NCBI GenBank assembly: GCA_023415545.1
Contig: JAEZKJ010000134.1
Coordinates: 1-5,906 of the forward strand
Source: Bacteroidota bacterium
GTDB lineage: Bacteria; Bacteroidota; Bacteroidia; Bacteroidales; Bacteroidaceae
Reading direction: 5' to 3'
Length of the DNA stretch: 5,906 nucleotides
The position numbers were made by a program, and so were the translations under genes. Every line of letters starts with the position of its first letter. Positions within the stretch are counted from its first letter, which is position 1. Of this stretch, positions 1 to 5,783 are shown one piece after another. A model generated the notes under the pieces. The model had not been told where the DNA came from. It saw only the letters and a list, made by a program, of their open reading frames with translations, and did no database searches.

Positions 1-864
1 ATTTAGACGCATAAAGTTACATTCATTGCAAGCACAAGTAGAATCTTCGGGTGGAGCAGGAATAAATACCTTATTAGGGCATTGTTTTTGCATCTCATGA
101 AGAATACCACTTTCAGTGGCAACTATATAATGTTTCTTATTACTCTTCACAGCGTGCTTTAAAAGAGCTGCAGTAGAACCAACAACATCTGCCAACTTCA
201 CTATAGCTCCTTTACATTCAGGATGAACTAAAATATCTGCATCAGGATACTCTTTTTTAAGTTCAACTATCTTCTCAACTGAAAATTGTTCATGAACATG
301 ACAAGCACCATCCCATAACAACATATTTCTACCAGTTATAGAGTTTATATAATTACCTAAGTTTCTATCTGGACCAAAAATGATCTTTTCATCTTTAGGA
401 AAGCTATCTACAATCTGTTTAGCATTAGTAGATGTTACCACAACATCAGTTACAGCTTTAACGGCAGCAGTAGTATTTACATAAGATATAACAGTATGAT
501 CAGAATGAGCCTTAACAAATTGAGTGAATTTATCTGCAGGACAACTGTCAGCAAGTGAACAACCAGCATTTAAATCTGGTACAATGACTTTTTTGTTAGG
601 TGAAAGTATCTTTGCTGTTTCACCCATAAAATGTACACCACAAAGAACAATAATATCAGCATCAGTCTTTGAAGCCCATTGAGCAAGTGCTAAAGAATCT
701 CCAACATAATGAGCTATATCTTGTATTTCACCTCTTTGGTAGTAGTGAGCTAATATAACAGCATTTTTCTCTTTACATAGTCTGTGTATTTCCTCTTTAA
801 GGTCAATAGTTTCATCAATGGTTTCACAAACATATCCCTTTATCAACCATTCTTCTTTATTCAT
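1..864 (-). CDS. nadA: Quinolinate synthase NadA (partial, C-terminus off the left edge)
   Basis: This enzyme condenses iminoaspartate with dihydroxyacetone phosphate to give quinolinate, the precursor of NAD, in the cytoplasm; it uses a [4Fe-4S] cluster. Translating the minus strand from the ATG at 864-862 gives 288 uninterrupted residues up to the window edge. Seen landmarks are AHYYQ near residue 39, GDSLALA near 55, GVHFMGETAKIL near 76, NAGCSLADSCP near 99, WDGACHVHE near 184 and HPEC further on, ending in CACNECNFMRLN. Cys102, Cys188 and one cysteine of the last motif (most likely Cys282, just before N-F-M) match the three known cluster ligands in position and spacing. Extra cysteines (108, 277, 279) surround them. 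NadA proteins are usually 300-350 residues, so only a short tail is missing. The gene is divergent from the methyltransferase gene. A weak -7 match (TATTTTTA) lies 22-29 bases upstream of the start. Identification is very secure. Confidence 0.97.
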   Translation of the reverse strand, partial: MNKEEWLIKGYVCETIDETIDLKEEIHRLCKEKNAVILAHYYQRGEIQDIAHYVGDSLALAQWASKTDADIIVLCGVHFMGETAKILSPNKKVIVPDLNAGCSLADSCPADKFTQFVKAHSDHTVISYVNTTAAVKAVTDVVVTSTNAKQIVDSFPKDEKIIFGPDRNLGNYINSITGRNMLLWDGACHVHEQFSVEKIVELKKEYPDADILVHPECKGAIVKLADVVGSTAALLKHAVKSNKKHYIVATESGILHEMQKQCPNKVFIPAPPEDSTCACNECNFMRLN

Positions 865-885
865 TATATATATTTTTTATTCTTT

Positions 886-893
886 TAAAAATA
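886..893 (-). promoter_or_regulatory. Weak candidate -7 element for nadA
   Basis: Read on the minus strand this is TATTTTTA, one base off the Bacteroidota -7 consensus TAnnTTTG. It would place transcription start near 882 and give a leader of about 18 nt, much like the other genes here. No convincing -33 TTG box lies at the right distance, so this is a guess from position. Confidence 0.3.
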
Positions 894-1283
894 GAAGATA
901 TTTATGTTAATGATAATAGCCTGTTAATAGTGTTATTAAAAAAAAAAGGATTTTCTTGCTTTTGAAGTTATTATCATTTATATCACTAATATTAATAGTA
1001 TACTAACATGCAAAGTCATTGATTTATATATGTTTCTATACTATATGAACATTCTGTTAATATGTAACAAAGTTAAAAACTTTACCTCTATTTTAAGGAA
1101 AAAAGCTGATAAAAAAGTGTTGATATATGATTATTAAGTTATGATTAAATTATTTGTAATGTTGGTTTTAATTCGGTCTTATATATTATAACAACAAAAG
1201 CAAGAAATAGTTATGAAAATATATGCCCAAGCTTTTTACAGGTTTTCAACACATATCAACATGTTAATGTGAATTAGTTTGGT

Positions 1284-1291
1284 TATATTTG
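1284..1291 (+). promoter_or_regulatory. Bacteroidota-type -7 promoter element for the SpoU-family gene
   Basis: TATATTTG is a perfect match to TAnnTTTG. With the motif centred at -7, transcription would begin near 1295, 17 nt before the ATG at 1312. It lies inside the open frame if that is extended back to the TTG at 1279, so it argues against the upstream start. No clear -33 TTTG is present; the expected place is taken by the TGTTAATG motif at 1262. Confidence 0.6.
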
Positions 1292-1311
1292 CACAAATAT
1301 TTTATATAGAA

Positions 1312-1848
1312 ATGAGAAAATTAAAGATTACAGATTTACAAAGACTTACTGTTGAAGAATTCCATAAAGTTAAGAAACTTCCTTTAATTGTGGTTTTAGA
1401 TGATATAAGAAGTATGCACAACATAGGTTCAGTATTTCGTACATCTGATGCTTTTCTTGTTGATAAGATCTATTTATGTGGCATAACTGCTACTCCTCCA
1501 AATGCCGAAATTCATAAAACTGCTTTAGGTGCTGAAGATAGTGTAGAATGGAAATATTTTGAAAATACTATTGATGCTGTAAATGAACTACATAATAATG
1601 GTTTCACTGTTCTATCTATAGAACAAGTTGAAGGCAGTACAATGCTTGATAAACTACAATTGGATTGTGATAAAAAGTATGCAGTTATTATGGGTAATGA
1701 AGTTAAAGGTGTTAAACAAGAAGTTGTTGATAAATGTGATGGTTGTGTTGAAATTCCTCAGTATGGAACTAAACATTCTTTAAATGTATCTGTTACTACT
1801 GGTATAATCCTTTGGGAATTTGCATCAAAGATGATGAAAAATAGATAA
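1312..1848 (+). CDS. SpoU/TrmH-family RNA 2'-O-ribose methyltransferase
   Basis: This family transfers a methyl group from S-adenosylmethionine to a ribose 2'-hydroxyl in tRNA or rRNA through a knotted SPOUT fold. The 178-residue product shows all three signature motifs: motif 1 around NIGSVFRTSDAF (Asn37, catalytic-type Arg43), motif 2 MGNEVKGV (127-134), and motif 3 IPQYGTKHSLNVSV (148-161), with the knot-forming C-terminal helix after it. It consists almost only of the catalytic domain, with a short N-terminal segment and no RlmB-like L30e substrate-binding domain. The specific RNA target cannot be named; TrmH- and TrmL-like roles are both possible. I chose the ATG at 1312. The frame stays open back to a TTG at 1279, but a perfect -7 promoter element (1284-1291) falls between the two. 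The gene converges on the DUF4294 gene with 5 bases between stop codons. Confidence 0.93.
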   Translation: MRKLKITDLQRLTVEEFHKVKKLPLIVVLDDIRSMHNIGSVFRTSDAFLVDKIYLCGITATPPNAEIHKTALGAEDSVEWKYFENTIDAVNELHNNGFTVLSIEQVEGSTMLDKLQLDCDKKYAVIMGNEVKGVKQEVVDKCDGCVEIPQYGTKHSLNVSVTTGIILWEFASKMMKNR

Positions 1849-1854
1849 TTATCT
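1843..1854. repeat. Perfect 12-bp palindrome across two convergent stop codons
   Basis: AGATAATTATCT is its own reverse complement. It contains the TAA of the methyltransferase gene (1846-1848) and reaches the last base of the TAA of the opposite gene (1854-1856). It is too AT-rich and lacks a loop to be a convincing terminator. It may be chance or a weak shared 3' end signal. Confidence 0.4.
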
Positions 1855-2453
1855 TATAATTGACCACTCTCTACTAATAATACAACTCTCTCTGTCAATT
1901 TATCTTCACCATCAGGATGATATTCTTTTTTTAAGCTTGCTCCAAACAATGATGCGAAAGTTTGATAAAAACCAGCTTTAAAAGGACCAATAAATGCTTT
2001 TACTAATTCATAAGATGATGATGAAGTCTCTCTATTTATTAATTTTATTAAGAGTTTTCCTTGAGCGAAAGTGAGTTTTTTCATTCTTGGAGTATATTGC
2101 TCTTTAAGTCCTTTTTCTACTCTTTTTAGATGTTTTTCTCTATCTTTTTGATTAGGTATAGTTATTAAATATTCGTAGGTTTCAATTATTGCTCTATTAA
2201 CTTCTCTAGCTAGAGGAAGAGTTTTTTTTACATCTCTAACTAGTTTATAATACTCTTTTTGCTCACGTTTGTTCTTAAATACCAGTGGCTTAAAGATATA
2301 AACATTGGGTAACATTATTGATGGGATAGTATCTCCATTAATAACCTCTGCTGTTACACGAAAGCCATTTCCTGTTGATACTACCTGTTGCGAATAACTA
2401 TTTAAGGCGTTAGCAAACAAGATAAATAACAATATTATTATATGCTTTTTCAT
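1854..2453 (-). CDS. Exported DUF4294-family protein
   Basis: This is a 199-residue protein of a Bacteroidota family of unknown function. It starts with a signal peptide (MKKH, a hydrophobic run IIILLFILFANAL at 5-17, then N-S-Y-S-Q), so it is probably periplasmic; no lipobox cysteine is seen. The mature part has a short beta-rich segment (about 30-60), a charged helical part (about 62-125, with KKTLPLAREVNRA), and the conserved C-terminal block LTFAQGKLLIKLINRET...SSYELVKAF at 127-153, FGASLKKEYHPDGED at 170-184, and an ending E-S-G-Q-L. The family assignment rests on that block. The frame is open back to a TTG at 2525 and an ATG at 2486. The ATG at 2453 is preferred because it puts the signal peptide at the N-terminus and because a -7 element (2461-2468) sits just before it. 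It is divergent from the helix-hairpin-helix gene, with an 84-bp spacer. Confidence 0.88.
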   Translation of the reverse strand: MKKHIIILLFILFANALNSYSQQVVSTGNGFRVTAEVINGDTIPSIMLPNVYIFKPLVFKNKREQKEYYKLVRDVKKTLPLAREVNRAIIETYEYLITIPNQKDREKHLKRVEKGLKEQYTPRMKKLTFAQGKLLIKLINRETSSSSYELVKAFIGPFKAGFYQTFASLFGASLKKEYHPDGEDKLTERVVLLVESGQL

Positions 2454-2460
2454 CTTGATA

Positions 2461-2468
2461 CAAAAATA
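2461..2468 (-). promoter_or_regulatory. -7 promoter element for the DUF4294 gene
   Basis: On the minus strand this reads TATTTTTG, a full match to TAnnTTTG. It ends only 7 bases before the ATG at 2453, so the predicted transcript would have a leader of about 4 nt, that is, be nearly leaderless. No clear -33 TTTG is visible at the usual spacing. Confidence 0.5.
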
Positions 2469-2537
2469 GTAAGAATAATGTTTCATGTTACTTTTTAAGC
2501 CATTTATTAAGAAAAATATACTCAATTATAAACAGCT

Positions 2538-4574
2538 ATGAATAGGTTGTTGAAAACATTTGCAATTATATTAATATCAACTAGTTTGATTATTGATAAA
2601 GTATCGTCTCAAAATAATTATGAGGATATACAGCAGCAACTTATTAATGATGATGAGGATAATATTAATTATTTAAGTAATACTTATGAAGAATTGGAGG
2701 AATTGAAAGATAATCCTTTAAATTTAAATACCATCACAAAGAATGAACTGGAAATGTTTCCTTTTCTAACAGATCAAATAATTGAAAACATACTATATTA
2801 CATATATAGATATGGACCAATGTTGAGTAGTAAAGAACTATTTTTAATTGAAGATATCAACAGGCAAACAATAGAGATGTTATTACCTTATGTTTATGTT
2901 CAAAGTGCTGAAAAAGAGAAAGGTTTACCTACACTTAAAAATTTATTCAAGTATGGTAAAAGTGAGTTATCAACACGAGTTGACATTCCTCTTTATACCA
3001 GGAAAGGATACTATTTAAATGATGTTGATAAAAGGTATCAAGGTGGTAATTTCTATAATAACATACGATATCAATTTACTTATGGTCAAAGAGTGATTTT
3101 TGGAATAACATGTGAAAAAGATTTTGGAGAACCTCTCTTTTCCAAAGATAATAAAAAAGGATATGACTTTTACTCCATATATTTTCTAATGAAAAATATT
3201 AAGAGAATAAATAGCTTAGCTATTGGAAATTATAGAGTAAACTATGGTTATGGAATGGTTATTAACATGGATATGTTTTTTGGAAAAAGTTCTGCACTTT
3301 ATACTATAGAAAGAAGGAAAGAGGGAATTAAGAAACACTCTTCAACTGATGAATACAATTATCTTCAGGGTATAGCTATGAGTTATAAACTATCCAAAAA
3401 GATAGATATTGATCTATTTGCATCATATAGAAATATGGATGGTATTGTTGATAGCATGTTTATAACATCGTTGAAAAAGGATGGATATCATAGATTAATT
3501 AATGAGTTTGAAAAGAAAAATAGATTATCTAATTCCTTGATAGGTACTAATTTATCATATAATGGTACATATTTTGAATGTGGGATAACAGCTGTTTATA
3601 ATGTTTTCAACAAGTTGTTGAATCCCGATTATAAATATTATAATGTATTCTATCCACGAGGAAAAGAGTTTTATAATGTTGGTGTTAATTATAAGTTGTT
3701 CTTAAAGAAAATAATTTTTTCAGGAGAGTGTGCTGTAGATAAAAATGGTGCTATTGCTACAATAAATATGTTTAGTTATTCACCGAATTATAAAATGAGG
3801 TTCATACTTATGAACAGGTTTTATGATGCAAAATATCAAAGTCTTTATGCCAATTCAGTAAGCGAAGGATCAACTGTTCAAAATGAAAGTGGAGTTTATA
3901 TTGGTATGGAATACAACATATTAGATAAATTGCAAGTAAGTGGATATGGTGATATGTTCTATTTTCCCAATAAAAAATATATGGTTGAAAAGTATGGAAC
4001 CAATGGATATGATTTCAATTTACAAACAGTTTATTCACCGATAAATAAACTGAGATTGTTGATAAGATATAAACAGAAAGATAAATATAAAAATTACTCT
4101 TCCAATAGTGATAAAATAGTAATTCCATATATTCAAAGACGAGCCAAACTGCAAATTAACTGGGATATTAACACTGTTTTTTCTTCTACAACTACACTCG
4201 AAGCTTGTTTGATGAATTATAAAGATAAACCAAGCAGTAAAGGGTTTGTAATATCACAATCTGCTAACATCAAATTATCAACAATACCTATTGAGTTATA
4301 TCTTCATTGTGCATACTTCAATACTGATAGTTATGAAGCAAGAATTTCTCTTTACGAAAAAGCAGTAAAATATGCATTTTCAATTCCTTCATTTTACTAT
4401 AAAGGATTTAGAGGAGCTATAAATATTAAATATTCAATTTTCAAAAATATAACTCTTTATGGTAAGTTTGCATCTACACTATATTTTAATCGTGACAATA
4501 TAGGTTCGTCAAATGATTTGATTATTGGTAATGTAAAAAGTGATATCAACATAATGTTATGTTATAAATTTTAA
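2538..4574 (+). CDS. Exported helix-hairpin-helix protein with probable outer-membrane beta-barrel
   Basis: The 678-residue product begins with a signal peptide (MNRLLK, hydrophobic core FAIILISTSLII at 8-19, probable cleavage after V-S-S-Q near 25). An acidic, Asp/Glu/Asn-rich linker follows (about 28-58). Residues 59-120 form a ComEA-like helix-hairpin-helix module: NPLNLNTITKNELEMFPFLT, then a helix, then YRYGPMLSSKEL and a second repeat to PYVYV. The rest (about 130-678) is rich in Tyr, Asn, Lys and alternating hydrophobic residues, with many short strands of the kind GxxYxxx, and ends in MLCYKF. A C-terminal aromatic residue is the usual outer-membrane barrel signature. Proteins of this architecture and size are frequent hypotheticals in Bacteroidota; their function is not known to me. 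DNA binding is implied by the module name but not shown; the module may act in protein contacts. No clear -7 element was found; TACTTTTT at 2489-2496 is one base off. Confidence 0.85.
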   Translation: MNRLLKTFAIILISTSLIIDKVSSQNNYEDIQQQLINDDEDNINYLSNTYEELEELKDNPLNLNTITKNELEMFPFLTDQIIENILYYIYRYGPMLSSKELFLIEDINRQTIEMLLPYVYVQSAEKEKGLPTLKNLFKYGKSELSTRVDIPLYTRKGYYLNDVDKRYQGGNFYNNIRYQFTYGQRVIFGITCEKDFGEPLFSKDNKKGYDFYSIYFLMKNIKRINSLAIGNYRVNYGYGMVINMDMFFGKSSALYTIERRKEGIKKHSSTDEYNYLQGIAMSYKLSKKIDIDLFASYRNMDGIVDSMFITSLKKDGYHRLINEFEKKNRLSNSLIGTNLSYNGTYFECGITAVYNVFNKLLNPDYKYYNVFYPRGKEFYNVGVNYKLFLKKIIFSGECAVDKNGAIATINMFSYSPNYKMRFILMNRFYDAKYQSLYANSVSEGSTVQNESGVYIGMEYNILDKLQVSGYGDMFYFPNKKYMVEKYGTNGYDFNLQTVYSPINKLRLLIRYKQKDKYKNYSSNSDKIVIPYIQRRAKLQINWDINTVFSSTTTLEACLMNYKDKPSSKGFVISQSANIKLSTIPIELYLHCAYFNTDSYEARISLYEKAVKYAFSIPSFYYKGFRGAINIKYSIFKNITLYGKFASTLYFNRDNIGSSNDLIIGNVKSDINIMLCYKF

Positions 4575-4606
4575 TTGCACCAATAATCTGTAATAGATAA
4601 TTGTTA

Positions 4607-4614
4607 TATCTTTG
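4607..4614 (+). promoter_or_regulatory. -7 promoter element for the radical SAM gene
   Basis: TATCTTTG is a full match to TAnnTTTG and lies in the 64-base gap after the helix-hairpin-helix gene. Transcription would start near 4618, giving a leader of about 21 nt. TCTG at 4587-4590 is a possible degenerate -33 box. This suggests the radical SAM gene has its own promoter rather than depending on read-through. Confidence 0.5.
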
Positions 4615-4638
4615 AAAAGGTTATATAAATAGGTATTT

Positions 4639-5415
4639 ATGTCTACTATAATTTTCCCTTCACCAATATTTGGACCTATACAAAGTCGTAGACTTGGAGT
4701 TTCATTAGGTATAAATCTTCTTCCCGAAGATGGTAAGTTTTGTACATTCGATTGTATATATTGTGAATGTGGATATAATGCCGATCATCGTCCAAAGAAG
4801 AAATTACCTACACGCCAAAACGTAATAGAGGCTCTTGAAGCAAAGCTTATAGAGATGAAAAACAATGGACCTTTTCCTGATGTACTAACATTCGCAGGTA
4901 ATGGTGAACCAACATCTCATCCTGATTTCCCTGAAATCATTGATGATGTTATTAAACTTCGAGATAAATATTTCCCTAATGCTAAAGTCTCTGTTTTAAG
5001 TAACTCTACTTTCATTCATAAACCAAAAGTTTTTGAGGCTCTTTGTAAAGTAGATAATAACATACTTAAGTTGGATACTGTCGATAAAGATTATATAAAT
5101 GAAGTCGATCGTCCATCATGTAAATATGATGTTGATAACATCATTGAAAATATGAAGGCCTTTAATGGTAAGTGCATCATACAGACCATGTTTATGAAAG
5201 GTTTTACCGGTGGAAAGAGTGTTGATAACACAGGTGATTACTATGTTGATCCATGGTTGGAGAAGATAAAATATATTTCTCCTAGTCAAGTAATGATATA
5301 TACCATTGATAGGGAAACTCCCAATAAAGATCTTCGTAAAGCCACAGCTGAAGAGTTAGAAAGGATAGGGAAGAAAGTTGAAGAGTTAGGTATAAAATGT
5401 TCCATTTCTTATTAG
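4639..5415 (+). CDS. Radical SAM protein, COG0731 (Tyw1-like) group
   Basis: The 258-residue protein carries the radical SAM cluster motif CTFDCIYC (Cys35, Cys39, Cys42; CX3CX2C), which binds the [4Fe-4S] cluster that cleaves S-adenosylmethionine. Before it stand FGPIQSRRLGVSLGINLLP (11-29), a typical lead-in of this group, and after it a glycine motif TFAGNGEPTSHPDF (84-97) and SVLSNSTF (118-125) of the barrel strands. Short bacterial members resemble the catalytic core of the wybutosine enzyme Tyw1 but lack its flavodoxin part. Bacteria do not make wybutosine, so the substrate is unknown. A fourth cysteine (Cys44) follows the motif closely, while no C-terminal extra-cluster domain is seen. 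The length is normal for a bare radical SAM domain. It starts at an ATG 21 nt after a predicted transcription start and has no obvious ribosome binding site. It converges on the SulP gene. Confidence 0.92.
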   Translation: MSTIIFPSPIFGPIQSRRLGVSLGINLLPEDGKFCTFDCIYCECGYNADHRPKKKLPTRQNVIEALEAKLIEMKNNGPFPDVLTFAGNGEPTSHPDFPEIIDDVIKLRDKYFPNAKVSVLSNSTFIHKPKVFEALCKVDNNILKLDTVDKDYINEVDRPSCKYDVDNIIENMKAFNGKCIIQTMFMKGFTGGKSVDNTGDYYVDPWLEKIKYISPSQVMIYTIDRETPNKDLRKATAEELERIGKKVEELGIKCSISY

Positions 5416-5446
5416 ATAATATATACTATTTTAATATAGATGATCA

Positions 5447-5543
5447 GGTGATTAAGAAGTTATATTGATATACTTCTCAAATGTTATATAATACCAAGAA
5501 CTTCTTCATTGAATAGGTGATTTATTTTATATGCCTAATCACC
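5447..5543. repeat. Short direct and inverted repeats forming alternative hairpins
   Basis: GGTGATT occurs at 5447-5453 and 5516-5522, and its complement AATCACC at 5537-5543. The first copy can pair over 8 bp (GGTGATTA with TAATCACC, 5536-5543) and the second over 7 bp, so the two pairings exclude each other. Between them AAGAAGTT (5454-5461) can pair with AACTTCTT (5499-5506) or, as AGAAGTTATAT, with the nearby ATATACTTCT (5468-5477). No T run follows, so this is not a standard terminator. It could be a 3' untranslated structure of the radical SAM mRNA. Confidence 0.4.
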
Positions 5544-5603
5544 ATTTAATCTATGAAACTATTTTTGGAATATAAAAGAGAACAATAAAAAGTTTATATT
5601 AAC

Positions 5604-5719
5604 AAATAAATGAGGCATCCTCAAAAGTCATTTTACAAAGAAAGCAAACCCCGCCATAATGTACTCTGGCGGGGTTTGCTTGTCCTAAAAGCGGGCTTTT
5701 GGGACACCATCATTTATTT
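5604..5719. repeat. 116-bp near-palindromic, MITE-like element
   Basis: Reading inward from both ends, the two arms align almost throughout: AAATAAATGA (5604-5613) against its complement at 5710-5719, then GGCATCCTC against GGTGTCCC, AAAAG, a short divergent stretch, TTTTA, and finally a perfect core AAGCAAACCCCGCCA (5642-5656) paired with 5667-5681. Each arm is about 53-57 bases, around a 10-base loop. Its GC-rich core stands out sharply from the AT-rich surroundings. The right arm is itself a sub-hairpin (5681-5706, TGTCC-T-AAAAGC against GCTTTT-G-GGACA). There is no transposase, so it would be a non-autonomous element or a degenerate insertion-sequence relic. A family of intergenic hairpins acting as a bidirectional terminator is the alternative. 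I cannot identify a clear target-site duplication. Confidence 0.65.
5642..5681. terminator. GC-rich 15-bp stem-loop, possible bidirectional transcription stop
   Basis: A perfect 15-bp stem (5642-5656 with 5667-5681) closes a 10-base loop and contains an eight-pair run of G-C only except none mismatched (CCCCGCC region). It is by far the most stable hairpin in the window and sits between two convergent genes. No T run follows directly on either strand, so intrinsic termination would be atypical. It may equally be just the centre of the repeat element. Confidence 0.35.
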
Positions 5720-5758
5720 TTATAAGTATACTTTATATTTACCTACATTATTTATACT

Positions 5759-5773
5759 GAGTTACAATAACTC
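5759..5773 (+). terminator. Weak hairpin followed by T run
   Basis: GAGTTA (5759-5764) and TAACTC (5768-5773) form a 6-bp stem with a 3-base loop, followed on the plus strand by TTTTT. It could stop rightward transcription before the SulP gene. The stem is short and AT-rich, so support is weak. Confidence 0.3.
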
Positions 5774-5783
5774 TTTTTATAAA

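Larger units (their letters stand above)
865..1311. other. Divergent AT-rich intergenic region with TGTT(A/G)A(T/A) motif cluster; possible oriC or operator array
   Basis: No credible gene is seen in these 447 bases. The sequence is extremely AT-rich and contains a run of ten A (near 938-947). The heptamer TGTTAAT occurs four times in one orientation (starts 905, 922, 1055, 1262). TGTTGATAT sits at 1118-1126, its exact reverse complement ATATCAACA at 1253-1261, and the related TTTTCAACA at 1243-1251. All fit TGTTRAW on one strand or the other. These resemble degenerate DnaA boxes (consensus TTATCCACA), and the setting of a long AT-rich spacer between divergent housekeeping genes fits a replication origin. 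An operator array for nadA or the methyltransferase gene is equally possible. The sites at 1243-1270 end just upstream of the -7 element at 1284. Function is inferred only from the repeats. Confidence 0.35.
5416..5783. other. Intergenic region between convergent genes
   Basis: These 368 bases separate the 3' ends of the radical SAM and SulP genes. The left third (5446-5543) holds short repeats able to form alternative hairpins, the middle (5604-5719) a near-palindromic repeat element, and the right end (5759-5773) a small hairpin before a T run. I see no credible gene. The 87-codon frame at 5610-5873 is judged spurious. Confidence 0.7.

Noticed and set aside
1250..1271. Inverted repeat CACAT...ATGTG around AACATGTT as a regulator operator
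   Set aside because: The arms are offset (3 versus 1 base from the central palindrome), and the bases are better explained as part of the TGTTRAW motif cluster.
1279..1311. TTG start extending the methyltransferase by 11 residues
   Set aside because: The segment contains a perfect -7 promoter element, so it should be untranscribed from that promoter; the ATG at 1312 fits the family length.
865..1311. Riboswitch or small RNA controlling nadA
   Set aside because: Predicted leader is under 20 nt and no extended GC-containing stem set is visible; the repeats fit protein-binding sites better.
2454..2525. Upstream starts (TTG at 2525, ATG at 2486) for the DUF4294 gene
   Set aside because: They would put 11-24 extra residues before a good signal peptide, and the -7 promoter element lies inside the extension.
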